Assembly (NCBI GenBank): GCA_934486875.1
Contig: CAKSPU010000006.1
Span: forward strand, 1-64,000
Reading direction: 5' to 3'
Source of the DNA: an uncultured Oscillospiraceae bacterium
Lineage (GTDB): Bacteria > Bacillota > Clostridia > Oscillospirales > Ruminococcaceae
Length of the DNA stretch: 64,000 bases
Positions 23,229 through 30,091 of the stretch are shown one piece after another. The notes beneath the pieces are model-generated. The model ran no database searches and had not been told where the DNA came from. It saw only the letters and a list, made by a program, of their open reading frames with translations. The translations under genes were made by a program, and so were the position numbers. How positions within the stretch are numbered: the first letter of the stretch is position 1; the number at the start of each line of letters is the position of its first letter.

Positions 23229-25271
23229 TTATGCTGTTTTGGCTGAACTGCCGAGTTTTGATATCAGCGCAAGCCATTCATCGCAGAATTTTTTCACATC
23301 TTCCTGTACTGTTGAATTTTTGAATCCTCTGAGCTGGATTATTCTCTGAAAATCCTTTGAAAGCTCCATCGTCACAAATGCCTTTTCAGGCATATCCTTG
23401 CGGCGGACACATAAAATAACACAATGCCCCTCGGCATATGAACCCGCATAGCTTCCGACACAGTGACGCATCTGACGTGACTCCTCGATAAGTTCATCAA
23501 AGGTCTGTATGGGACGGATTATAAATCCGCTGCTTTCATAATAAAGCCGGCTCAGCTCTCGGGAACGCTGTTCAATGGCGGCAGCATATTTTGCGCCTTT
23601 TTCGATATATCCTTTTATCCTTGCCTCAATGTCCGCATCATCGTGTGCGGCGGTAAGGTCATAGGGGTTAAGGACGGCTGTATCTTCGAGGTTAAACCCC
23701 GCCGTTTCCGCATCGGAAATATAGTCGCAATAATCCGACAGTGTGTATTGCCATACCTGACTGCGTTCCTCTCCGCCTCTTAGCTGTGCCTGCGTGTTTA
23801 TGTACTTTATGAATTTTGAAAGCGACTGATATTTAAGGCACTTTATTATCTGAGCACCCTTTGAATAACTGCCGTTCAGTCTCTTGATATCGTCCACGCT
23901 TGCCTTGACATTACTTGCCTTTATAAGCTGATAAAGCCGCAGATCGTTAATATCAGGGTCAAGCTTTACAAGCTCCTTGATATCGGATTTGTTTACGCCG
24001 AGTATTTCGGTGATGTTTCTGCCTGTGGGGTTTATATATTTATGGATATTATAAGGATCGTCTGTCAGGTTATACGTCAGCTTTCTAAGCCCAAGCTTCC
24101 AGGTGTATTCGATAAAGGGATATTGATAGAGGCTTTTCATAAGGTAATAGGGATTATATCTTTTCCCTTTGATAATATCCTTTATGGGAATGTACTTAAA
24201 TTCTGGATAAGCGGCTTTCATCATATCCGCTCCCCCGGGATACATTTCACAGAGTAAACCGCTGTCTGCGTTGCTTCTGCACCACCTGATCTCATTGGTA
24301 TTGAAAAAGTTACCATACTCAAAGCTATGCTGAAAATTTCCGTCAGCATCTATGAAATATCTTCCGTTTTCATATGTGCTTATTTTCATTGACCAGTCAT
24401 CATTTATTCTGATTTCACGCTCACAGGAGGTAAGACAGCTTGAATGGTATTCTTTATTCAGACGAGTACATATCTCAAAAAGCCTCATAACAATTCCGCC
24501 GCTTTTAAGCTTCTGGATATACCATATATGTTTTTCCGTATGTCTCCTGTTCGGTCCGCTGTGAAACGCTCCGCTCCGAAGCACGGTTACTTTATGGCGG
24601 CAATGGGGGCAGCAAATGTCATTGCCGTGTGCCGCTTTTACCTGTACCGTGTTATGACAATGGGTGCAGATGCCTTCCTTGCTCGGTGCGGAATAGATTA
24701 TGTAATGGGAAACGATATGGTCAAACACCCATTTGTCAAAATCCTTGACAGGCGGACGTATTTCAAGCATACAGCTGTCTATGGAATCTCTTATCTTCCG
24801 GTACCGTTCTTCACGCCGGCGGCTCCTTATGGTGCGCTGATATCCGAAAGCTGTTTTTATTCCATCGGGAAGCTTATGCCACATATCAATTTTTTCAGGA
24901 TACCATAAACCTTTGCGGGCGTGCTCCGAGATGATTTCATCTGCACCGTTCAGAGGATAAAGAGCGGTGTTATAATTGCAAACCATTGTGTTGCCGATCA
25001 TTGCCTCCGACACCTTGCCTTCTGGGAAAAGCTGATTGAAAAAATCGTCTTTGCCGATGAACGTGCGCATTACTATACTGCCCGACTGAAAGAAATTCAG
25101 CATAAGAACACCGTTTTCAAGGCTCTGTGCTGTATATACATAGTTTGTAACAGTATTGTAATGCCCCTTGCCGCCCTTGCACCAAGGCTCAACATATATT
25201 TCCGATTTATACGGGATCTCAGTTTCGGGTGCTCCCTCTGTGGGAATAGCCATAAGCTCCTTTTTATTCAT
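23229..25271 (-). CDS. PcfJ-like protein
   Basis: The 680-residue product carries the PcfJ domain near its end (RQMRHCVGSYAGSYAEGHC, then the TMELS and IQLRGFKN strands). A zinc ribbon (CTHCHNTV and CCPHCRHKV) is at about residues 200-230. PcfJ was first noted in the conjugative plasmid pCF10; its biochemical role is not established. The ATG follows GAGGAGGCGG. The gene lies directly after the PcfK-like gene, the same pairing as in other phages and plasmids. Confidence 0.85.
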   Translation of the reverse strand: MNKKELMAIPTEGAPETEIPYKSEIYVEPWCKGGKGHYNTVTNYVYTAQSLENGVLMLNFFQSGSIVMRTFIGKDDFFNQLFPEGKVSEAMIGNTMVCNYNTALYPLNGADEIISEHARKGLWYPEKIDMWHKLPDGIKTAFGYQRTIRSRRREERYRKIRDSIDSCMLEIRPPVKDFDKWVFDHIVSHYIIYSAPSKEGICTHCHNTVQVKAAHGNDICCPHCRHKVTVLRSGAFHSGPNRRHTEKHIWYIQKLKSGGIVMRLFEICTRLNKEYHSSCLTSCEREIRINDDWSMKISTYENGRYFIDADGNFQHSFEYGNFFNTNEIRWCRSNADSGLLCEMYPGGADMMKAAYPEFKYIPIKDIIKGKRYNPYYLMKSLYQYPFIEYTWKLGLRKLTYNLTDDPYNIHKYINPTGRNITEILGVNKSDIKELVKLDPDINDLRLYQLIKASNVKASVDDIKRLNGSYSKGAQIIKCLKYQSLSKFIKYINTQAQLRGGEERSQVWQYTLSDYCDYISDAETAGFNLEDTAVLNPYDLTAAHDDADIEARIKGYIEKGAKYAAAIEQRSRELSRLYYESSGFIIRPIQTFDELIEESRQMRHCVGSYAGSYAEGHCVILCVRRKDMPEKAFVTMELSKDFQRIIQLRGFKNSTVQEDVKKFCDEWLALISKLGSSAKTA

Positions 25272-25284
25272 CACAGCCGCCTCC

Positions 25285-25776
25285 TCAGTCAAGGCTTACA
25301 CGCTTGAAACCGTGGGGCTTTGAATGTGCCTGAACGTTATTGCTTGCAGTAACACCCGACAGCGGGATATTATAATAGGCGTGGAGAAGAGGGATTATTA
25401 CCTCGGAAGAAACGCCTGCGCAGCTCCCGCACTTATCAGAAATAAGCTCGTTGAGCTCCTGTGTATATTCGGGAGTGATATACTCTGATACATTGCAGTC
25501 ATCACCGCCAAAATTCTTTATCAATGCTTCGGAAGCATTTGCATCAGTGGCTTTTTCATTTTTTCTGCAAAGCTGACCAAAATCATTTATTTTTTTAAGA
25601 AACTCTTTCAAAGATTTTCCTTCCTTTAAAATTGAAACAGCCACAATATCCGATGAAATTACATATGTCAGATGCTTTCCGATCAGCCTTGCCTGTGATT
25701 TACTGAATTTGTTTGAATCCGAATCAATTATCTCCTTGACCTGTGCATTTATATGTTCGATCGCCTTTTCTATCAT
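25285..25776 (-). CDS. PcfK-like protein, possible AcrIIA9-family anti-CRISPR
   Basis: The 163-residue product opens with MIEKAIEHINAQVKE, then a helix with IGKHLTYVI, then KSLKEFLKKINDFGQ and ASEALIKNFGGDD. This layout matches the PcfK-like family, in which the Cas9 inhibitor AcrIIA9 was described. It precedes the PcfJ-like gene. The C-terminal 60 residues (two Cys in KCGSCAG) are extra compared with short family members. Inhibition of Cas9 is known for only some members, so the assignment as an anti-CRISPR is tentative. Confidence 0.6.
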   Translation of the reverse strand: MIEKAIEHINAQVKEIIDSDSNKFSKSQARLIGKHLTYVISSDIVAVSILKEGKSLKEFLKKINDFGQLCRKNEKATDANASEALIKNFGGDDCNVSEYITPEYTQELNELISDKCGSCAGVSSEVIIPLLHAYYNIPLSGVTASNNVQAHSKPHGFKRVSLD

Positions 25777-26159
25777 AATTTACCTCCATACAATTTCGTG
25801 ATTATTTCCTGTGTGTTCAGTCTGAAATTGACGATATCTTCCAGCTGTTCCCGCTGCCAGCCCACAATTATCTCCCGAAGCGGTCTGTTCGCAGCTTCGG
25901 AATAATCGGGGAGCCGGAGACTGTAACAGGACTGATAACACTTTTCCAGCTCATTCCATACAGCATTTTCCCATTCTATCCGCTGATCGTCACCCATAGG
26001 ACGATGTATCCTGTTTGCCTTTATGTGGGCTTCATACAGCTTGTTAAGCTCTGAGTTGCTCACATTGAGCTGATATCCGTATTTGTTCGGCTTCGTAAAA
26101 ACCTCACGGGTACGCCGTTCAGCGTCGCTTATGATTTCTCCTATGGTTTGATATGCCAT
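25773..26159 (-). CDS. Phage early protein, unknown
   Basis: The 128-residue product is helical with several Trp and Tyr residues and an Arg-rich middle. It overlaps the PcfK-like gene by four bases and starts within the preceding zinc-finger gene. I do not recognise the family. Confidence 0.6.
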   Translation of the reverse strand: MAYQTIGEIISDAERRTREVFTKPNKYGYQLNVSNSELNKLYEAHIKANRIHRPMGDDQRIEWENAVWNELEKCYQSCYSLRLPDYSEAANRPLREIIVGWQREQLEDIVNFRLNTQEIITKLYGGKL

Positions 26160-26332
26160 AATGCGGTACCCGCTGTCTTTTTCTCAACACGGTATGTATA
26201 GCAGTAACGGCGCTTCTTGCACTTGAAACAGGTGTCCTTGACCTTCCTGCCGTGTTCGCACTCAACTTTATGTGTGCCCGCAGCTTTCAAAGCTTCTGCA
26301 CAGGGCACACACATCACTCTTTTTATAATCAT
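26141..26332 (-). CDS. Small zinc-finger-like protein
   Basis: The 63-residue product has CVPCAE, ECEHGRK, DTCFKCKKRRYC: three pairs of Cys/His that should bind zinc. The basic end suggests nucleic-acid contact. The ATG follows AAAGGAAAATGTC. The same stretch holds the -35 box of a plus-strand promoter, so the two transcripts start back to back. Confidence 0.65.
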   Translation of the reverse strand: MIIKRVMCVPCAEALKAAGTHKVECEHGRKVKDTCFKCKKRRYCYTYRVEKKTAGTALWHIKP

Positions 26333-26333
26333 C

Positions 26334-26362
26334 TTGACATTTTCCTTTCTTTGAGTTATAAT
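26334..26362 (+). promoter_or_regulatory. Consensus sigma-A promoter on plus strand
   Basis: TTGACA (26334-26339) is followed after exactly 17 bases by TATAAT (26357-26362). Both boxes match the consensus perfectly. There is no plus-strand gene downstream, only two hairpins and a T tract. Confidence 0.6.
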
Positions 26363-26368
26363 AAGAGT

Positions 26369-26438
26369 GATAAAACTGCGGAAACACTTTTATCACTCCT
26401 GAGCTTTTCGGGCGGCTTTCCCGAAAGGCTCTTTTTTA
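26369..26438 (+). ncRNA. Candidate small RNA
   Basis: Downstream of the consensus promoter lies an 11-base perfect inverted repeat (GAGTGATAAAA at 26365-26375 and TTTTATCACTC at 26388-26398). Next is a strong stem (26401-26431, GAGC..TTCGGG with CCCGAA..GCTC) ending in TTTTTT. A transcript starting about 26369 and ending about 26438 would be near 70 bases. The first stem is partly outside the predicted transcript and could instead be an operator. No protein frame fits. The T tract occurs only in this orientation. Confidence 0.45.
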
Positions 26439-26603
26439 TTTGCCTGAATCATCATAATCAGCGCCGATGACCATAGCCGTACAGATGAAAAGCATAAATA
26501 TAAAATATGTACCGTCGCCGTCACAGAACGGGAGCCCAAGTGCCGCTATTCCGAGGATAACAGCCGAACGCATCAGATTGACCGCAATTGCTTTCAGTTT
26601 CAC
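26436..26603 (-). CDS. Small membrane protein
   Basis: The 55-residue product starts at a GTG overlapping the stop of the preceding gene (GTGA), with AAGAGGCG upstream. It contains a hydrophobic segment (AVILGIAALGLPF) and a second one (YFIFMLFICTAMVIG), so it should cross the membrane twice. Function unknown; small phage membrane proteins of this kind may act in superinfection exclusion. Confidence 0.6.
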   Translation of the reverse strand: MKLKAIAVNLMRSAVILGIAALGLPFCDGDGTYFIFMLFICTAMVIGADYDDSGK

Positions 26604-26938
26604 CACGTACGCCTCTTTTCGTCCGGCCAAACAACCGCACGTATAGTAACGCCCTGAATGTTTATGATGTATTCCTTTATAGACACTGTAATAAATGATC
26701 TCTGCTTGTCAAATACAAAACCTGCATCGATAAGCTCCTGTTCTGTGAAATTCTCGCTAAGAGAGGGTACCATTATTTCAGGCTTAAAAGCTTCTGATAC
26801 AAAATCAATGTCTGTGAAGCAGTCGATTTTAATAGTGTCCGCAAGTTTCTTGGAATACTTGCCGCAAAGTTCTCTGAGCTCCGATGCAAAATCTGCCATA
26901 ATGACAGCCGCATCAGTTATCTTTTCAAAATCTATCAT
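26600..26938 (-). CDS. Phage early protein, unknown
   Basis: The 112-residue product has a helical first half and a strand-rich second half (FITVSIKEYIINIQGVTIRA). It overlaps genes on both sides. No domain is recognised. The Cys at positions 25 and 40 are not in a metal motif. Confidence 0.6.
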   Translation of the reverse strand: MIDFEKITDAAVIMADFASELRELCGKYSKKLADTIKIDCFTDIDFVSEAFKPEIMVPSLSENFTEQELIDAGFVFDKQRSFITVSIKEYIINIQGVTIRAVVWPDEKRRTW

Positions 26939-27173
26939 TTTTTTCTTCCTTTCGTGTGTTTATTCTTTTGCCGATCCTGTTGTAGCCTTCCTGCAAAATA
27001 AGCGGAAGAAGCTTTTTTCTTACGATAGTTTCAAACACTCCCATTACAGCCACCATAGCGGCGATAGGATTGTCACCGTAATATATGATACTGCCGTTTT
27101 TGTCGGTGACCGAGAATATAAATTCCGTCACCTGCGTAAACGTGCAGAACCCGAATTTCTGCGGGGGTATCAT
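26925..27173 (-). CDS. Small phage protein, unknown
   Basis: I chose the ATG that overlaps the stop of the preceding gene (ATGA) and follows GGGAGCG. The 82-residue product has a hydrophobic helix (IAAMVAVMGVFETIV) and a very basic end. A longer frame upstream would read through hairpin core R8 and is less likely. Function unknown. Confidence 0.6.
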   Translation of the reverse strand: MIPPQKFGFCTFTQVTEFIFSVTDKNGSIIYYGDNPIAAMVAVMGVFETIVRKKLLPLILQEGYNRIGKRINTRKEEKNDRF

Positions 27174-27391
27174 ATTTTTCGCTCCCTGTTCTGAGAAGCT
27201 TCCGAATTTGCAGTTGACTGCAAAATGCGATTTCCCGACCTTGTGAAATGTCTCTCGAACCATAAATTCCGCTTGTCGGCAGCATACTGCGGACCTGAGC
27301 AATATTTCCCGTAGGACATTCCGAGCTGCCCGGCTCTTTCCGATATCATTTCAATGGTCGGGAAAGGCTTTGAGGTTGTCGATTTTGCCAT
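27170..27391 (-). CDS. Small phage protein containing repeat core R8
   Basis: The 73-residue product starts at an ATG after GAGAGGGGCGG. The first half (PTIEMISERAGQLGMSYGKY) looks like a short helical DNA-associated or regulatory peptide seen in Firmicutes phages. The second half translates hairpin core R8 (ILQSTAN), so the natural C-terminus may have been altered by insertion of the repeat. Confidence 0.6.
   Translation of the reverse strand: MAKSTTSKPFPTIEMISERAGQLGMSYGKYCSGPQYAADKRNLWFERHFTRSGNRILQSTANSEASQNRERKI
27207..27224 (-). repeat. Hairpin core R8 inside a gene
   Basis: TTTGCAGT, TG, ACTGCAAA form a perfect palindrome at 27207-27224, the same core as R1 except for the central dinucleotide. 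It is followed by ATGCGA on the plus strand, a relic of the outer arm. Confidence 0.75.
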
Positions 27392-27430
27392 TATGCCGCC
27401 CCTCTCGTTTTTAGTCTGCCCTGCCGTTCC

Positions 27431-27673
27431 TCAGCCATAGCACACATTTCTCAGCCTTTCGGGAATATTGTCACGGTAGACAAATTTTATGATGTCCTGT
27501 CTCGTGAAACGGTACATCTTCCCCACCATAAAATGAGGAAGATCCCCACTCTTGCATAGATTTCTGACCTGCGCCTTGGATATTCTCAGCATATGTGCCA
27601 CATATGCCACATCAAGTATCTCAGGACAGAACTCCAAGCTTGTTTCACTTGGACTTTTCTTCTTTGCGCCCAT
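27431..27673 (-). CDS. Excisionase-type helix-turn-helix protein
   Basis: The 80-residue product contains LDVAYVAHMLRISKAQVRNL and then LPHFMVGKMYRFTRQDIIKF, the MerR-like helix-turn-helix plus wing of excisionase/HTH_17 proteins. It could direct excision or regulate early genes. It is far from int, at the head of the early operon. The family call is solid; the exact role is not. Confidence 0.8.
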   Translation of the reverse strand: MGAKKKSPSETSLEFCPEILDVAYVAHMLRISKAQVRNLCKSGDLPHFMVGKMYRFTRQDIIKFVYRDNIPERLRNVCYG

Positions 27674-27726
27674 ATTTTTTCATTCCTTTCTGCATTTTCC
27701 ACTCCCGATATCTAATGCAGTCAGAC

Positions 27727-27915
27727 TCAATCGTCTTCGTCCTCCTTTATGCGTCCCTGTTTTTCATACTCACGGTAAATTCTGCATACAGCATTGCTTA
27801 AAAGCTCCTCCGCATAATCATTAAAGGTCATATTGGTTTCGCCGTCTGCTTTCCTGATAAGTCGGAGCTTGTTAAAGTCCTTATCCGAAAGGCTGAATTC
27901 AAATTTAACTGCCAT
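27727..27915 (-). CDS. Small regulatory-like protein
   Basis: The 62-residue product has FEFSLSDKDFNKLRLI, a strand followed by a helix, as in ribbon-helix-helix or antitoxin-like proteins, and an acidic end. It is read away from the plus-strand gene at 27997. DNA binding is possible but unproved. Confidence 0.55.
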   Translation of the reverse strand: MAVKFEFSLSDKDFNKLRLIRKADGETNMTFNDYAEELLSNAVCRIYREYEKQGRIKEDEDD

Positions 27916-27943
27916 AGATCATTACCTCCTCACGCTGGTTCAG

Positions 27944-27972
27944 TTGACATTCCCTCACATCTGCTGTATAAT
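27944..27972 (+). promoter_or_regulatory. Consensus sigma-A promoter
   Basis: TTGACA (27944-27949), 17 bases, TATAAT (27967-27972). It stands 24 bases before the ATG of the plus-strand gene, with AGGGGG between as ribosome site. Confidence 0.8.
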
Positions 27973-27996
27973 ATCAGCAGGAAGGGGGTGAAAACT

Positions 27997-28368
27997 ATGA
28001 ATGAATTTAATTTTTGCGGGAAAATAGAACGATATATTAATAAAATCGTCCATATCTCTCCCGAAGAATGGAAACGTGTTCCTGACTCAGAATACATTGC
28101 ATATAAGGCACATACGAGTGTTACAGAAATGTATTTCACACATATTGACGGAGCCAAATTTATTTTTACGGTAAACAGAACTGACTCCGAACCTTCTTTC
28201 GTTATGATAGTGGAATTTGATAACGAGAAGGGTGTGTTGTACAAGATTGCCTTACAAAATGACTATCAAAAAAGACTGCATATCGAATATTCTGACCTTC
28301 TGAGAAAAATACACGAAAATCAGGAAAAGCAGTTTAATGAACGTCTAAATCTCATTCTCAGCCGTTAA
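27997..28368 (+). CDS. Lone plus-strand phage protein, unknown
   Basis: The 123-residue protein has its own consensus promoter and ribosome site in the middle of the minus-strand early region, so it is probably expressed in the lysogen. The sequence is mixed alpha/beta with a long charged helix at the end (SDLLRKIHENQEKQFNERL) and no known motif. Its last 24 bases overlap the minus-strand gene at 28345. Its independent transcription is typical of a moron gene with a lysogen function such as exclusion. Confidence 0.7.
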   Translation: MNEFNFCGKIERYINKIVHISPEEWKRVPDSEYIAYKAHTSVTEMYFTHIDGAKFIFTVNRTDSEPSFVMIVEFDNEKGVLYKIALQNDYQKRLHIEYSDLLRKIHENQEKQFNERLNLILSR

Positions 28369-28536
28369 CCACGTTTCCGCATCTTCCGTCTCGGCTGCTG
28401 CAAATTCGGCAGCGGTCGAGACACCGCTCATTCTGATACGGTATAACACGTCTCCAAGCTCGTTTATAAGCGCCTTTGCTTTCGTTATATCATCTACAAG
28501 TTCTTCAAGTCCGCTGATTTTTACTTTTATTTCCAT
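28345..28536 (-). CDS. Small phage protein, unknown
   Basis: The 63-residue product opens with MEIKVKISGLEELVDDI and is mostly helical. The ATG follows GAGGTGAGAGGA. The 3' ends of this gene and the plus-strand gene overlap, so the two transcripts are convergent and antisense to each other there. Confidence 0.55.
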   Translation of the reverse strand: MEIKVKISGLEELVDDITKAKALINELGDVLYRIRMSGVSTAAEFAAAETEDAETWLTAENEI

Positions 28537-28567
28537 TCCTCTCACCTCCTCACGCTGGCTGGGTTTC

Positions 28568-28774
28568 TTATGTACCCTTTATCCCGAAAAGGTCATTGGG
28601 AGTGACATCAAGTGCATTGGCTATTCTCAAGATGTCTCTACTTTCTATGATTTTCTGACCATTAAGAATACGACTGAATTTCTGCTCTGTGTAACCCGCA
28701 CGTTCTGCAACAGCCTTATTTTTCAGCCCTTTTTCCTTAATAATGTTTCGGGTGTTTTCGGCAATAATACTCAT
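28568..28774 (-). CDS. XRE-type DNA-binding protein (Cro-like)
   Basis: The 68-residue product is a single helix-turn-helix domain (NKAVAERAGYTEQKFSRIL). It is divergent from the larger repressor gene and first in the minus-strand early operon, the place of Cro or an early antirepressor. The ATG follows GGGAGGTG. A consensus promoter (TTGACA, 17 bases, TATAAT on the minus strand) precedes it. Confidence 0.85.
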   Translation of the reverse strand: MSIIAENTRNIIKEKGLKNKAVAERAGYTEQKFSRILNGQKIIESRDILRIANALDVTPNDLFGIKGT

Positions 28775-28790
28775 AATTTTATTCACCTCC

Positions 28791-28865
28791 CAAATTTCTT
28801 GAACTATCTGTATTATATCACAAGAATATTGAGATGTCAAGACTTTTTTTCAAGAAATTTGAGAT
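28791..28865. promoter_or_regulatory. Divergent early promoter region with three operator-like sites
   Basis: The minus-strand promoter has TTGACA (complement of 28835-28840), 17 bases and TATAAT (complement of 28812-28817). The plus-strand promoter has TTGACA (28873-28878), 17 bases and TAGAAT (28896-28901). Three copies of a CAAGAAWWTTGRGA site lie at 28821-28835, 28851-28865 and, inverted, at 28787-28801. The two direct copies are exactly 30 bases apart. The first and last copies give the perfect inverted repeat AAATTTCTTGAA / TTCAAGAAATTT. Confidence 0.75.
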
Positions 28866-28920
28866 TTTTTTATTGACAAGCATAAATATATGTGATAGAA
28901 TAAGCTTAAAAGGAGGCAAG

Positions 28921-29394
28921 ATGCATATGAGCATTGGAAGCCGAATAAAGCTGAGAAGAGAAGAATTAGGGTTAACACAACCTGAACTTGCAAAGATGAT
29001 AGGGGTCTCTAAAGGCTCTATCGGTAATTATGAGAGCGAAATAAGCTGTCCTAATGAAAATATATTGATTAAGCTGTTTTCAGCTTTAGATTGTGATGCA
29101 AATTATTTGTATTATGATGATATAAATAAAACTGATGAGCAATTTGATAACTATGAGAAAGCAGTAATAAAGAAATATCGTACTCTTGATAATTATGGTA
29201 AAAAAGCAATAGATGCATTGCTTGAAATAGAATTTACCCGTTGTCTTGAAGCAGAAAAGCCAGCTACAGCACCAACAATAACAGTGCGTTCTGCGGCCCG
29301 AAGCAATGACGGCAGTGTTGCGGCAGGCACTACAACAATTACTGAGGAACAACTTAAAAAGTTGCAGAGTGCGCCTACAATAAAAGACCTCTAA
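28921..29394 (+). CDS. Phage repressor (XRE family, CI-like)
   Basis: The N-terminal domain is a helix-turn-helix (LGLTQPELAKMIGVSKGSIG, about residues 18-37). A linker with acidic helices follows, then a Thr/Ala-rich tail without a LexA-type Ser-Lys dyad. With an ImmA/IrrE gene next door, inactivation probably goes through that peptidase rather than autocleavage. Two ATGs (28921 and 28927) lie 4 and 10 bases after AGGAGG; the first is annotated. It keeps the lysogen silent. Confidence 0.88.
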   Translation: MHMSIGSRIKLRREELGLTQPELAKMIGVSKGSIGNYESEISCPNENILIKLFSALDCDANYLYYDDINKTDEQFDNYEKAVIKKYRTLDNYGKKAIDALLEIEFTRCLEAEKPATAPTITVRSAARSNDGSVAAGTTTITEEQLKKLQSAPTIKDL

Positions 29395-29411
29395 AAGCTT
29401 CCATAAATGAA

Positions 29412-29446
29412 ATCACCTCATAGGATTATAATATCTATGAGGTGAT
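29412..29446 (+). promoter_or_regulatory. Hairpin covering the ImmA ribosome site
   Basis: ATCACCTCATAG (29412-29423) and CTATGAGGTGAT (29435-29446) form a perfect 12-bp stem around an 11-base A/T loop. The 3' arm contains GAGGTGAT, the ribosome site for the TTG start at 29452. Closed, the hairpin would block translation of the peptidase. An operator function of the inverted repeat is the alternative. Confidence 0.65.
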
Positions 29447-29451
29447 AAAAA

Positions 29452-30000
29452 TTGAATTATGGAATATATAAGGGCATAAGAGGTACAGCGTGGCAATGCC
29501 TTATCGACTGCGATATTATGTCGCTTCCTGTCTCGGTAAGCCGAATTATGCGGCATTATGGCATTGATATGGTGTATAACGGCAATGTTGGAATACTCCA
29601 GCCGAGTGAATCAGGGCGCATAATCGTCACCGATAAGCCCCGTGTGGTTATCCGTGACGAGCACCCTATCCCACGTCAGCGCTTTACGGCAATGCACGAA
29701 CTTGGGCATTACCTACTCGGTCACTTGGGGGAGCAAATGGAGCTGTCAAGGTCTGACGTAAAAAAGCCGCAGGAAACGGAAGCAGATATGTTTGCAGTCC
29801 GTGTTCTTATGCCTGCTTGTGTTCTGTGGGGGCTTGATTTGCACAGCCCTGCTGAGATAGCCCGTGATTGCAATGTATCAATGCAGGCGGCTGAACGCCG
29901 TGCAAGGCGTATGGAAGAACTGTATGCACGAAATATGTTCCTTTCGGACCCGCTGGAGCGCAAGGTGTTTGAGCAGTTTAAAGACTTCTTGAAAAAATAG
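29452..30000 (+). CDS. ImmA/IrrE-family metallopeptidase
   Basis: These zinc peptidases cut CI-like repressors and release phages or integrative elements. The 182-residue product has FTAMHELGHYLLGH (HExxH at about residues 83-87) and a downstream ETEADMFAVRVLMP Glu ligand region, followed by a helix. The start is a TTG after GAGGTGATAAAAA; no in-frame ATG is near. It lies directly after the repressor gene, its likely substrate. Confidence 0.92.
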   Translation: MNYGIYKGIRGTAWQCLIDCDIMSLPVSVSRIMRHYGIDMVYNGNVGILQPSESGRIIVTDKPRVVIRDEHPIPRQRFTAMHELGHYLLGHLGEQMELSRSDVKKPQETEADMFAVRVLMPACVLWGLDLHSPAEIARDCNVSMQAAERRARRMEELYARNMFLSDPLERKVFEQFKDFLKK

Positions 30001-30091
30001 TATAACAATTTGTTTTAATTTCACACAAGTGTAATTCTTTGATGTATAATGAAAATGGGTTTTTATGCTCAAATTTATATAAGGACGTGGT

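Noticed and set aside
5731..27224. CRISPR array
   Set aside because: The repeated units are palindromic, irregularly spaced by kilobases and tied to gene starts; there are no regular spacers or cas genes.
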